Assembly (NCBI RefSeq): GCF_014193515.1
Contig: NZ_BLXX01000001.1
Span: 620,001-684,000 of the forward strand
Source: Geomonas silvestris
GTDB lineage: Bacteria > Desulfobacterota > Desulfuromonadia > Geobacterales > Geobacteraceae
Reading direction: 5' to 3'
Length of the DNA: 64,000 bases
This document shows positions 1 through 7,938 of the stretch, piece by piece (position 1 is the stretch's first letter; the number at the start of each line of letters is the position of its first letter). Below the pieces are notes generated by a model. The model ran no database searches. It was not told where the DNA came from and saw only the letters and a program-made list of their open reading frames with translations. A program made the position numbers and the translations under genes.

Positions 1-1
1 C

Positions 2-2143
2 GTCGCCGATGCCGACGGCAGGGTCATCGCCACCGGGCTCAAGCAACCGCTCCCCATCAAGTACCGCGTCGGCGACCGCAAGTACTTCCGCGATGCGCTG
101 AGGACCGGCACGTTCACCGCAGGCGAGTACACCGTGAGCCGCGCCGCGCTGAAAAAGCCAACCCCGACCCTGCACTTCGCCCTCCCGGTCGCAGGGCCTA
201 AGGGGACGCCGGACCTGGTACTCTACGCGGCCTACGACCTGAACAGTTTCGGCAGGATCTTCGACGCCCAGGGACTCCCCCCCGGCGCCATCATCAACCT
301 GACCGACCACCGGGGGACCGTGCTCTACCGCTATTCGCGCCTGGGGGTAAGCGATCTGGTGGGGACAACGGACCACCCGGACCTGCGCCAGCATATGACC
401 GGCCGGGCCGAAGAGGGGGTCCTGTCCGGGGTCGGCCTCGATGGCGCCAAGCGGCATTTCGGCTTCAAGCGGCTGCGCCTGAACCCCAACGAGCCCCCCT
501 ACCTCTACATCCGGGTCTCCATCCCCGAGCAGGTTGCCACCTCCAACACCAGGAAAGCATTCGCGATCTCCCTGGCGCTCTTCGCGATCGCGGCGGTGGT
601 CACCTACTTCCTGACCCGGGTCATCGCCGGCCACTACATCGTGGGCCCGGTCCGGCGCCTGGTGAGCGCTTCCAGGTCGGTGCAGGAGGGGGATCTCACC
701 GCCCGCAGCGGCCTCCCCTACTCAAGCGACGAACTGGGACAGCTGGCCCGCTCGTTCGACGACATGGCAGCCTCACTGGACCAACGCATCCGGCAGATCA
801 GCCGCGCCGAATCCGAGAAGCATCGCCTGGCCTTCTACGACCCCCTCACCGAGCTGCCGAACCGGCGCCTGTTGCGCGACCGGCTGCAGATCGCCATGGT
901 GCGCAGCCGGCGCCAGAACACCGGCTTCGCCCTGGCCTACCTGGACATCGACAACTTCAAGCACATAAACGACAGCCTCGGGCACCAGGCGGGCGACCAG
1001 CTCCTGAAGATCGTGGCGGCGCGCTACCTGGCCGCGCTGCGCGAGGACGACTTCGTCTGCCGCCTGGGAGGCGACGAGTTCGCCGTGATCCTGCACGACA
1101 TCCAGCAGGAGAGCGCGGCAAGCAGCGTGATCCAGAAGCTGCTGGAGGCGAGTTCCGCCCCGATGGAGATCGAGGGGCGCGAACTGTTGATCACTGCCAG
1201 CATCGGCGTCGCCTTCTATCCCAAAGACGCCGAGGACACCGCAACCCTCGAGAAGGACGCCGACATCGCCCTCTACCACGCGAAGGACGAGGGGAAGAAC
1301 ACCTTCCGGATGTTCTGCGAGGAGCTCACCCGGTCCTCGCGCGAGCGGATCAACCTGATCCACGCCCTGCAGCACGCCCAGGACCGCAACGAACTTTTCC
1401 TGCACTATCAGCCCAAGATCGACAACAGCACCGGCAGGGTGACCGGCGTCGAGGCGCTTTTGCGCTGGAACAGCGCCGACCTGGGGAGCATCCCACCGGA
1501 CCGCTTCATCCCGCTGGCAGAGGAGAGCCGGCTGATCATCCCGATCGGCGAGTGGGTGATCCGGACCGCCTGTAGCCAGCAGGTAGCCTGGAAGCGGGTC
1601 GGCTGCGACCTGTCGATGGCGGTGAACATCTCGGCGGTGCAGCTCAAATCGCCGGGGCTGATTGAGACCATAGCGAGCGCCATCGAGGAGACCGGCATCG
1701 AAGCTGAGCAGCTTGAGCTGGAGCTGACCGAGAGCTGCCTGGTCGACCGCCCCGACGAGGTGATCAAGATCCTGGAGAAACTGCGCGAGCTGCGCTGCAA
1801 CATCGCCATCGACGACTTCGGCACCGGCTACTCCTCGCTGAGCTACCTGAAGAATTTCCCGGTGACGGTACTGAAGATCGACCGCTCGTTCGTGAAAGAC
1901 CTGACCAGCAACTCCAGTGACCGGGCCATCGCGCAGTCGGTGGTGAACCTGGCCAACAACCTGGACATGGTGACGGTGGCCGAGGGGGTGGAGCACCAGC
2001 ACCAGCAAACCGTGCTGGAGGAAATCGGCTGCAACTTCGTGCAGGGGTACCTGCACTGCGAACCGGTCCCGCCCGAGGAGATCCCGGCAATCGTGCGGGC
2101 CAGAAACCAGGGAAGCGATGAACCATTGATGATGAACAACTGA
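2..2143 (+). CDS. Cache-HAMP-GGDEF-EAL signalling protein (5' truncated by window edge)
   Basis: Membrane-bound cyclic dinucleotide enzyme. The reading frame is open to the first bases of the window, so the start lies upstream; the GTG at 134 is only an internal codon. About 180 residues of periplasmic Cache/PDC-like sensor come first, then one membrane helix (about 559-620), a HAMP segment, a GGDEF domain and an EAL domain. The GGDEF motif (about 1066-1080) is intact and is preceded five residues upstream by an RxxD inhibitory site. The EAL motif (in GVEALLRW) and DDFGTGYSS are also intact, so both synthesis and hydrolysis of c-di-GMP look possible. The Asp of the GHxxGD motif is present, as in ordinary diguanylate cyclases and unlike Hypr cGAMP synthases. 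It has no partner gene here. The family call is firm; the net activity cannot be read from sequence. Confidence 0.93.
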   Translation, partial: VADADGRVIATGLKQPLPIKYRVGDRKYFRDALRTGTFTAGEYTVSRAALKKPTPTLHFALPVAGPKGTPDLVLYAAYDLNSFGRIFDAQGLPPGAIINLTDHRGTVLYRYSRLGVSDLVGTTDHPDLRQHMTGRAEEGVLSGVGLDGAKRHFGFKRLRLNPNEPPYLYIRVSIPEQVATSNTRKAFAISLALFAIAAVVTYFLTRVIAGHYIVGPVRRLVSASRSVQEGDLTARSGLPYSSDELGQLARSFDDMAASLDQRIRQISRAESEKHRLAFYDPLTELPNRRLLRDRLQIAMVRSRRQNTGFALAYLDIDNFKHINDSLGHQAGDQLLKIVAARYLAALREDDFVCRLGGDEFAVILHDIQQESAASSVIQKLLEASSAPMEIEGRELLITASIGVAFYPKDAEDTATLEKDADIALYHAKDEGKNTFRMFCEELTRSSRERINLIHALQHAQDRNELFLHYQPKIDNSTGRVTGVEALLRWNSADLGSIPPDRFIPLAEESRLIIPIGEWVIRTACSQQVAWKRVGCDLSMAVNISAVQLKSPGLIETIASAIEETGIEAEQLELELTESCLVDRPDEVIKILEKLRELRCNIAIDDFGTGYSSLSYLKNFPVTVLKIDRSFVKDLTSNSSDRAIAQSVVNLANNLDMVTVAEGVEHQHQQTVLEEIGCNFVQGYLHCEPVPPEEIPAIVRARNQGSDEPLMMNN

Positions 2144-2149
2144 AAGCAA

Positions 2150-2242
2150 CAATGAACCAATGAACCAATGGACGATTGACAATTGAGGATTGAAAATTGA
2201 CAGTTGACCGTTGACGATTGACGACATTGTCGATTGACAATG
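2150..2242. repeat. degenerate RTTGACN heptamer repeat tract
   Basis: About 12 tandem 7-nt units of the type attgaca/gttgacc/attgacg, preceded by two copies of atgaacca. It is AT-rich against a GC-rich background. The same repeat family recurs near 30.7 kb and 30.9 kb. Comparable heptamer tracts are known from several bacterial phyla; no function is established. Confidence 0.8.
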
Positions 2243-2312
2243 TACGGGCAGGCGGGGCAGGACTGAGAGGACTGGGCACACCGGCCCTGACCAACACGCG
2301 GTGGCAGTTACC

Positions 2313-2345
2313 AGGGGAGATGCCGGAACGAACGGCATCTCCCCT
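2313..2345. terminator. perfect 13-bp hairpin, candidate terminator
   Basis: Arms aggggagatgccg and cggcatctcccct pair perfectly around a 7-nt loop. The following gtttcgtcc is only a weak T tract, so it may be an inefficient terminator of the GGDEF-EAL gene or another structural element. Confidence 0.5.
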
Positions 2346-2731
2346 GTTTCGTCCTAAACGCTTTCCCGTACGGAGGGCTTCAGCCGGCCCGGCCCAGAAG
2401 CGGGCACTGTGTCGGAACTGACACGCAGCGTTGCAAATCTGCAAATCGTTCTTTGCAGCTCAGCGAAATTGTCGCTCCACACCTCTGCGGCCCGTGCGGG
2501 CGCGACCGGTGCGGCGGCAGCGCCCCCGGCTCGCTGCGAGCGCAAAAAGTGGCGCAAAAGTAACCATCTGCGCGGTACCTGAGCACTTTTGACCAAGTTC
2601 CCCTCCCCCCTCGCTGCAGTAACTTCGGGGAGTTGGAGATCACTCCGGAGCTGGTACGAATTCTGCTAGGTAACCGGCATTGCACAAAAACGAGACCTGT
2701 CCCAGGTGAAATTTGACAAGGAAGTGACACC

Positions 2732-3160
2732 ATGGATACCTTCACTATCGACGTTGAACTCGAACACTACTATGACGACCGCATGGAGATGTCCAGCAGG
2801 GAGGCCGGCCGACGCTTCTACCTGCGCGCGGTGGCACGCTGGAGCGGTACGGAACTGGAGCGGTACCTGGACCGGGTAAAGGCGCACGCGGCCGCTTACT
2901 CGAGCCTGAACCACGTCCTGAGGTCCCCGGTGATGCACATCGAGACCCCCCTGTTTCTGTCCGGGCTGGTGCTGCTCCTGGCGAGCTTCGCGATGCTCTT
3001 CAGCGGCGAGTTGGGGACGCTGGTGGCGCTGGGCGCCTCGGCGGGTATGGTGGGAATGCTGCAGTGCCTGAAGAAACTCTCCCAGTACTGGCAGGAGTAC
3101 TCGGTACGCGAAGCGGTGTTCCGGGAACTTACCGAACTGTTGGATGAGCCGACGCTGTAA
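2732..3160 (+). CDS. two-helix membrane protein of unknown function
   Basis: 142 residues. The first 75 residues are charged and probably cytoplasmic (rich in Glu, Arg and Tyr). Two adjacent hydrophobic helices follow (roughly residues 78-97 and 99-112) with a short Gly-rich turn, then a charged C-terminal helix. The ATG follows an aaggaag ribosome site. The gene stands alone between the repeat-bearing gap and a convergent terminator. I do not recognise the family; a role at the inner membrane is all the sequence supports. Confidence 0.7.
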   Translation: MDTFTIDVELEHYYDDRMEMSSREAGRRFYLRAVARWSGTELERYLDRVKAHAAAYSSLNHVLRSPVMHIETPLFLSGLVLLLASFAMLFSGELGTLVALGASAGMVGMLQCLKKLSQYWQEYSVREAVFRELTELLDEPTL

Positions 3161-3194
3161 GGAGCAGGCGCTCCGTTAGGGTCGCAGAGGGAAA

Positions 3195-3229
3195 AGAAAA
3201 AGGCCACGTCGTTTGACGCGGCCTTTTCT
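3195..3229. terminator. bidirectional rho-independent terminator
   Basis: A GC-rich stem (ggccacgtcg against gacgcggcc with one mismatch) is flanked by A-rich sequence on the left and T-rich sequence on the right. It lies exactly between two convergent genes and can serve both. Confidence 0.8.
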
Positions 3230-3251
3230 TTTTGTGCTGGTCGCCGGTTCC

Positions 3252-3668
3252 TCAGGCGCACTCTTTGAGGTTGTTGCCGGCACTGAAACGGACGTAGTCG
3301 GCGTCGGCGATGGTGATGTCGTAGGTGAGCCAGTTCTGCAGGAAGCTCAGCATCTCCATGGGGAGGTTCCTCCAGACCTGGGTGAGGTCGTGCTCCATAG
3401 CGGCCACCTGCCCGGAGAAGTTCCTGTGGTATTCCAGGTGCTCCGCGTACCCCGCGTAGCCGATCTCCTCCATGTACTGCTCCTCGATCTTGAAGTGGTA
3501 CATGGCGTAGTCGAAGAACTCGTGCAGGGTGGCGGTAAGCCTCACCACGTCGGCGTCGGCAAGATAGTCGTCGTGAGCGCGGTTCAGCAGGTCCACCAGG
3601 TGCCGATGATGATTGTCGAACTGCTCAATTCCCAGGGTGAAGCACTCTTTCCATTCCAGTATCGGCAT
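3252..3668 (-). CDS. bacteriohemerythrin with one altered iron ligand
   Basis: 138-residue four-helix O2-binding protein of the hemerythrin family. The usual ligand motifs are visible in order: FDNHHRHL near the N-terminus, HFKIEEQYM, and EHLEYH. In the last helix the expected WLxxHIxxxD reads WLTYDITIAD, so the ligand His is Asp (codon 3318-3320, residue 117) while the bridging Asp is kept. The start at 3668 was chosen because aggagg lies five bases upstream; a GTG or ATG seven codons earlier would place the ribosome site inside the gene. It could still bind a di-iron centre with different chemistry, or have lost oxygen binding. It is monocistronic and shares the bidirectional terminator. 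Confidence 0.9.
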   Translation of the reverse strand: MPILEWKECFTLGIEQFDNHHRHLVDLLNRAHDDYLADADVVRLTATLHEFFDYAMYHFKIEEQYMEEIGYAGYAEHLEYHRNFSGQVAAMEHDLTQVWRNLPMEMLSFLQNWLTYDITIADADYVRFSAGNNLKECA

Positions 3669-4144
3669 GTCATCCTCCTGTTGCGGCACAAGTGATCAGG
3701 TTTTTCCAGGGTTATTGCTGCTTGGAGTATGCCAACGCTAAGTACGGTAAAACACAGCAGTCGAGGCCCGGGAAAGAGCCCTCGTGCTCAGACTCAGTAC
3801 GCAACTGTTCAAACTGTGCCACCCACTGTTACAACCTTTGAAACAAGGAAAGCTTCCGTCCGCACCACCTCCCCGAGACAGAGCTAATACAAAAGTTGTT
3901 CCAATGCCGATTCAGATTCATAAGTCAGGGGGCACGACAATAATGCCGCAGATTCGGACAGTTACGACCCAGAATAACCGGTAATGATTGGCGGGGAGGC
4001 GTCTTACCCAAAACGGGTGTCGGCTATCCTTACAGGTAAGCGTCGGCACTCTTGACAGTACCGCCTCTTCTTGAAACGGGCAGGAAAAAAGCGGGCCCGG
4101 AATGGAGTACCGGGTCCCGCTTTAGAGGCAATCGGCGCCGGCCT
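3669..4144. other. 476-nt gene-free gap
   Basis: Upstream region of the hemerythrin gene and downstream region of the PH-domain gene. Apart from the terminator near 4087-4123 I see no gene, repeat or clear promoter. The one open frame on the plus strand has no ribosome site and is rejected. Confidence 0.5.
4087..4123 (-). terminator. rho-independent terminator of the riboswitch unit
   Basis: Read on the minus strand, aaagcgggacccgg pairs with ccgggcccgctttt and is followed by a run of six T. It lies about 20 nt after the PH-domain gene. Confidence 0.8.
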
Positions 4145-4522
4145 TTACTTCAGCACCCGGCTTGCCAGTACCTTCTGTACTTCGTAGACGTTCACCTCCT
4201 TGGTGAACTTCTTCTCAATGGGGATGCTGTCGCTGCCGATCCAGATGCGCAGCTCCGCCTCCGGTTCGAAGGCGCCGCCGGTGCGCACGCCAAACTTGGT
4301 GATCTTACTGTAGGGGATGGAGAGGTACTCCAGCTGCCGCCCCGAGATCCCCTGGACGTCCACCAGAATCAGGCGCTTGTTGGTGAACAGGAACGTGTCC
4401 CGAAACACCACAAAGCCGACCTCGATGATCTCCCCGTCTGCCAACAGCGGTCCATAGGTGTTGTGAAACTTCTTGGTTTCCGCTGATCCCGTATTCTTGT
4501 CCACCCCTGAAAAAATTCCCAT
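4145..4522 (-). CDS. bacterial PH-domain protein (bPH_1 type)
   Basis: 125 residues, no signal peptide or membrane helix. The segment FRDTFLFTNKRLILVDVQG followed by SIPYSKITKFGV is the characteristic core of bacterial pleckstrin-homology domains of the PF08000 type. In such proteins the partly buried Thr-Asn-Lys-Arg strand is conserved. Bacterial PH proteins form rings or bind membranes and partners; no specific ligand can be named. It lies 90 nt downstream of the riboswitch-controlled membrane protein on the same strand, with no terminator between them. The two are therefore probably co-transcribed and regulated by cGAMP. The ribosome site (gggag, 11-12 bases upstream) is weak, which may mean translation depends on the upstream gene. 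Confidence 0.8.
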   Translation of the reverse strand: MGIFSGVDKNTGSAETKKFHNTYGPLLADGEIIEVGFVVFRDTFLFTNKRLILVDVQGISGRQLEYLSIPYSKITKFGVRTGGAFEPEAELRIWIGSDSIPIEKKFTKEVNVYEVQKVLASRVLK

Positions 4523-4612
4523 ACGGCTCGTGCTCCCGACCTCAAGATGACGTGCTGTCGAGCGTATCGGCGCGCGGCCCGGAAAACTTTAGCCCCGGTC
4601 CTCGGCGCGGGT

Positions 4613-5473
4613 TCACGAGGCGAGCGCCACCGCCTGTACCTCGCTTGCCAGCACGATCCGTTCGTTCTCCAGGGCCACCGGGTGCGCGCTGTGTTCCAGG
4701 CGCTCGTAGAGGTGCAAGTACTTGGCGACCTCGCCGGCCTGCCCGGTTTTGCGGCCGTGGTACTTGCCGGTCTGGACGAAGACGGCGGTGACGGCGCGCT
4801 CGTCGTAGATGGCAAAATCGAAGGAGCTGTTTACCTCGGAGCCACCGATGTCGATGGTGGAGGGGAGTTCGTCGCGGAAGGCGAGCCGGACGTCGATGTT
4901 GTCCCGGTACTGGGCCAGCAGCACCTTTTGGACCTCGGGATCGCCCAGGTCTTCGCGGCTGGTGATGAAAATGCGGGTGATTTCGATGCCGCGGGTCACG
5001 GCACGCAGGTTGGCCTGGTAGAAGTTGATGAGCGAGCCGCGGCTGAGCCACCCCGGGGAGAGCGGGTCCACCGCCTTGATCCGGTGCAGGGCCTGGTCGG
5101 CGAGCCGCGCCCCCTCGAGGTAGAAGTCCATCTCGTCCAGCGGGATGAAGCCCTGCTGCAACAGCGCAATATTTTTCAGCGTCCCGGCGACCAGCTCTTG
5201 GGCCTTAGCCTGGCACTCCGGATCGCTTATCTGGGCCAGCGCAAAGGGGATGGCGTGCACCTGCTGGTACTGGGTGAAGAGTTCCGCCTTGGTCTTACCG
5301 ATGTCCTCGCGCACCAGGTAGGTCACCAGGGAGAGCAGGATCCCGATCCCGAAGGTGAGGTAGGCTGCCATCTCGTTGTGCAGCACCATGTGGAAGAAGA
5401 TGGCCAGGCCGGAGCCCGCCAAAAACTCGATGAATACCGCCATATCGTGAATCTTTTTATTCATGTTGGTCAT
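4613..5473 (-). CDS. membrane protein of unknown function controlled by a cGAMP riboswitch
   Basis: 286 residues. Two hydrophobic helices near the N-terminus (about residues 11-28 and 35-53) are followed by a helical, probably cytoplasmic region. A C-terminal alpha/beta-looking domain (about 160-286) has strands such as GIEITRIFIT and FDFAIYDERAV. That domain resembles degenerate phospholipase D-fold regions lacking HKD motifs, but this is only an impression. The start at 5473 is fixed by aggaggtttc directly before the ATG; the frame continues upstream without coding character. It is the first gene behind the riboswitch and promoter, and its leader is about 350 nt. I do not recognise a function; its regulation suggests a cGAMP-linked surface or membrane role. 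Confidence 0.75.
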   Translation of the reverse strand: MTNMNKKIHDMAVFIEFLAGSGLAIFFHMVLHNEMAAYLTFGIGILLSLVTYLVREDIGKTKAELFTQYQQVHAIPFALAQISDPECQAKAQELVAGTLKNIALLQQGFIPLDEMDFYLEGARLADQALHRIKAVDPLSPGWLSRGSLINFYQANLRAVTRGIEITRIFITSREDLGDPEVQKVLLAQYRDNIDVRLAFRDELPSTIDIGGSEVNSSFDFAIYDERAVTAVFVQTGKYHGRKTGQAGEVAKYLHLYERLEHSAHPVALENERIVLASEVQAVALAS

Positions 5474-5682
5474 GAAACCTCCTCTTGTGGGCAACTGCAT
5501 GTCCGGCCGCCGCCAGCGGCGCGACCGGAAAAATTTGACGTTGGGAATCGGTGCTTGGCGCACCAGTTGGGAATTGCGAGATGGACAACCTTGGCTGCGG
5601 CATCGGTGCGACTCTCCCGGGCTTGCCGAGGGCCGGGGAAAGTGCGTTGCGGCGTAGTTGCCGGAAGATGATCTACACCAGG

Positions 5683-5735
5683 AAAAAAAATAGCCGGGTC
5701 CCGAAATGAATGTGGACATTTCGGCGACCCGGCTA
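5683..5735 (-). terminator. riboswitch expression-platform terminator
   Basis: On the minus strand agccgggtcgccgaaatg pairs with catttcgggacccggct (one bulge) and is followed by a run of eight T. The 5' arm is the 3' part of the riboswitch aptamer, so aptamer and terminator are mutually exclusive. Ligand binding should prevent termination, making it an ON switch. Confidence 0.85.
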
Positions 5736-5800
5736 TCTCGAAGAGACCCTTAGGCTTTCCGTCCCACCCTCGCGGATGGTTTAGTATTGTCGTCTATCGT
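5716..5800 (-). promoter_or_regulatory. GEMM-Ib riboswitch aptamer (3',3'-cGAMP class)
   Basis: Minus-strand RNA contains the GEMM-I core: acaatactaaacc, a ccatccgcgagggtgg hairpin, gacggaaagcc, and the second helix aagggtctc...gagatagccggg followed by tcgcc. The base three positions before aaacc, equivalent to G20 in the c-di-GMP aptamer, is A, the hallmark of the cGAMP-preferring GEMM-Ib subclass known from Geobacter. As I remember it, the sequence is almost the same as the crystallised Geobacter cGAMP aptamer. It sits between a consensus promoter and a terminator whose stem it overlaps. Confidence 0.93.
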
Positions 5801-5828
5801 GCTGCGCTTTTGTTGCGTTGTTCCGGGA

Positions 5829-5857
5829 AAAATAGCGGAAACCAATCTAGCTGTCAA
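5829..5857 (-). promoter_or_regulatory. sigma-70 promoter for the riboswitch transcript
   Basis: On the minus strand TTGACA, a 17-nt spacer and TATTTT. Transcription would start near 5822, about 20 nt before the aptamer, leaving room for the whole aptamer and terminator. Confidence 0.8.
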
Positions 5858-6057
5858 GTTAAATGTACGTTACACACACTGCAACTAAGTGTAATCACAA
5901 CAGTTTACCCTATCTTTCTCTGAGAAGCGTCATTAACTCCCATGCTGCCTGCCGGGGCGGCCGGAACAGACCCGCAGCGGGTCTCCCTCCAATGATTCCG
6001 GCCCCCGGCAGCTCCCGGAAAGGAGCGCAGGCTCCCCTTCCGGGGTCTATGTGAAGC
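5858..6057. other. 200-nt gap with a long hairpin after the DUF5666 gene
   Basis: Contains an imperfect 14-bp stem (gctcccggaaaggagc against gctccccttccgggg, about 6011-6045). It could end minus-strand transcripts of the lipoprotein gene although no T run follows. A second stem (ggccggaat with gttccggcc) encloses a short cccgctgcggg hairpin. No coding potential seen. Confidence 0.45.
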
Positions 6058-7437
6058 CTATTTGCCCAGTTCTATCTCCACCTGTTGGGCAGCGGCTAAG
6101 GTGTTGCTCGAGTTCCAGCGCGCCTTCACGATGGTGACCCCCAGGGTAACCTGCGCGAAGAAGGCGCTCTGGCCGACGGCCTGCTCGGCCGAGTCGGTGC
6201 TGATCCTGAACTCGGTCCCTGAAGTGGTCAGCACGGAGAGACCGAGGATGCTCAAGGTTCCGGCTGCGGCATCCTTCGCGCTCACCGGTCCCTGGATGAA
6301 GGTCTGCGAGCTGGCGCCCTTGACCACGATGCGCCGGGCGACCAGGTTGCCGTCGCGATCGGCGATGGCGCGAACCTCAACGTGCTGGCCGTTAGCGAGC
6401 GGCCCGCCGTCGATCCGGGTGAATGCGTTGATGGTGACGGTTTTCCCCACCACCGAGAAGCTGGTGGAGCTCAAAGCGGAGAGATCCGCCTCGATTTTGA
6501 TGTTGCTGCGGAACGAGATTTTGCTGGTGACCAGGGCCCCGCTGCCGTTGAGCGTCCCTTCGGCCTCCAGCTGCACGCCGACGGCGAAGTCGGTCTTGAG
6601 CCCCCCTTCAAAGATGGTGGAGCTGCTGGTCAGTACCTCTTGACCGTTGATGACGAAGTCGTCGACGCTGCCGGAGGTGACGATACCTTCCACCTCGACC
6701 TTTTCGCCGGCACCGGCCAACCTGTCTTCCAGTTTCACCAGGGTGGCGGTGAGGGCGCCGGCGACCGGCGCCGCGTTGGAGCGCACCTCGACCAGCGATC
6801 CGATGCCGGCGCCGGCGGGAAGAGACCCGGTAACGGTCAGGATGGCGGCACCTCCCGGAGTGAGGCTGAGGCCGAAGCTGCCGCTCCCGAGAGCCAGCAC
6901 GTACCCCTTGATCTCGAAGTCGTTGCTGGAGGTGATTTTAGCGACCCTGGTCGCCCTGAGGCCCCCCTGGTCGTCCGGGAAGCCGTGCACCTCGACCCGG
7001 TCCCCGATCTGGAAATTGGCGGCGGAGAAGACCTTGACGGTGTTGTCGTCGTTGAGCCTTGTGACGTTGTCCTCGATGTGCACGGTCTGCCCCATGACGG
7101 TGATGGTGTTGGCACCAAGGGCGCTTATGTTACCTTCAAGCACGTCGTGCGCCTCGACCTCACGCGCCACGCCGAGGCGGGTGCTGTTATCGGCGCTGCC
7201 GCGCACCTTCACCACCATGCCGACCTTGAGCTGGCTTGGGGTACCCGGGTTGTCGTCGATCTTGATGGCCGCATTGTCTATGTTGTACTCGATACCGTTG
7301 ACTATGACGCTGCCAAGGGCGGTGATCACCCCCTTGCTGACCCCTTGGGCGGGTGCACTGGAGCCGGACCCACCACCGCAGGCTGAGACCAACAGGACAG
7401 AACTTAAGAGAAGCGACAGGCGAACGAGAGTATTCAT
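6058..7437 (-). CDS. DUF5666 repeat lipoprotein
   Basis: 459 residues. The N-terminus is a lipoprotein signal: basic MNTLVR, a hydrophobic core, and LVSAC as lipobox, followed by a GGGSGSS linker. The mature part is made of about five or six repeated all-beta units of the DUF5666 type (VxGxIxALGxxxxxVxGxxV with VGMxVxVxG). It is therefore probably an outer-membrane-anchored beta-rich protein of unknown function. The start at 7437 is supported by aaggaga six bases before the ATG. It lies alone on its transcript, upstream of the riboswitch unit on the same strand but separated by a hairpin. Such proteins are common in Geobacterales; no enzymatic motif is visible. Confidence 0.85.
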   Translation of the reverse strand: MNTLVRLSLLLSSVLLVSACGGGSGSSAPAQGVSKGVITALGSVIVNGIEYNIDNAAIKIDDNPGTPSQLKVGMVVKVRGSADNSTRLGVAREVEAHDVLEGNISALGANTITVMGQTVHIEDNVTRLNDDNTVKVFSAANFQIGDRVEVHGFPDDQGGLRATRVAKITSSNDFEIKGYVLALGSGSFGLSLTPGGAAILTVTGSLPAGAGIGSLVEVRSNAAPVAGALTATLVKLEDRLAGAGEKVEVEGIVTSGSVDDFVINGQEVLTSSSTIFEGGLKTDFAVGVQLEAEGTLNGSGALVTSKISFRSNIKIEADLSALSSTSFSVVGKTVTINAFTRIDGGPLANGQHVEVRAIADRDGNLVARRIVVKGASSQTFIQGPVSAKDAAAGTLSILGLSVLTTSGTEFRISTDSAEQAVGQSAFFAQVTLGVTIVKARWNSSNTLAAAQQVEIELGK

Positions 7438-7938
7438 GACGTGTCTCCTTTTTCCCATGGAATTGTAGTTTTCGCTGAAATCAAGTTTGCTGGCCGACGG
7501 GGTTACCGAATCGGCCGGCGAAATCCGTTCGCGGGGTAACGTCACTTACTCCCAAGGTAATGGATTTCACACCGGGAGTTCCGGTAGCTGTCGAACCTAG
7601 AGCAACCGGCGCGCCAAATGTAAACGATCCGCAAAGTTTTTGTATTCTCGGGTAGTTACTGAAGAGGAGGATATTTCATGAGGGGGTAGGAGGCTGCCAA
7701 GAAATCGAGGGAGGTTCCAAGATTTTGGCTTTTTAAAAGGTTCTTCAGGGGATTTGCCAGGGATGAAAAGGAGTTCAGCAGCACTGCTGGTGGCATGACG
7801 TCCTCACCTTTGCGAAGGGGAGACAGAGGGGATTTTAAACTCTTCCCGCTTTTGATGGCCAAGGCGTACGTGCGAAGGACAAAGTCGAATCCCGCCTGGT
7901 GGCGGCTGACCCGTAAGAGATCAGCCGCCCCCGGGGAA
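7438..7938. other. 501-nt gap with dispersed repeat-like sequence and a hairpin
   Basis: The region 7640-7860 has lower GC and contains a cctttgcgaagggg block followed by gacagaggggatttt, a common intergenic repeat type. A related block (ctttgcaaaagggggg) lies near 9810. Near 7901-7929 a 9-bp stem (ggcggctga/tcagccgcc) just downstream of the thioredoxin gene may act as its terminator. A 68-codon minus-strand frame crossing the repeat is judged non-coding. Confidence 0.5.

Larger units (their letters stand above)
2144..2731. other. 588-nt gene-free gap
   Basis: Holds a heptamer repeat tract immediately after the GGDEF-EAL stop codon, a strong hairpin, and about 380 nt of sequence in which I recognise nothing except the ribosome site (aaggaag) of the next gene. 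Short open frames here have no ribosome site or recognisable product. Confidence 0.6.

Noticed and set aside
773-2338. 521-codon minus-strand open frame opposite the GGDEF-EAL gene
   Set aside because: High-GC antisense shadow; its composition has no domain character and the plus-strand gene is unambiguous. The same applies to long antisense frames over topA, rlmI-like, arn, surface-protein and PLD genes.
3784-3984. 66-residue plus-strand open frame in the gap after the hemerythrin gene
   Set aside because: No ribosome site, no coding character, no recognisable motif.
4613-5719. Longer start of the riboswitch-controlled membrane protein, reaching into the terminator
   Set aside because: It would translate the riboswitch terminator and has no ribosome site; aggagg directly before the ATG at 5473 fixes the start.
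7656-7862. 68-residue minus-strand open frame
   Set aside because: It covers a dispersed intergenic repeat and has no ribosome site or recognisable product.
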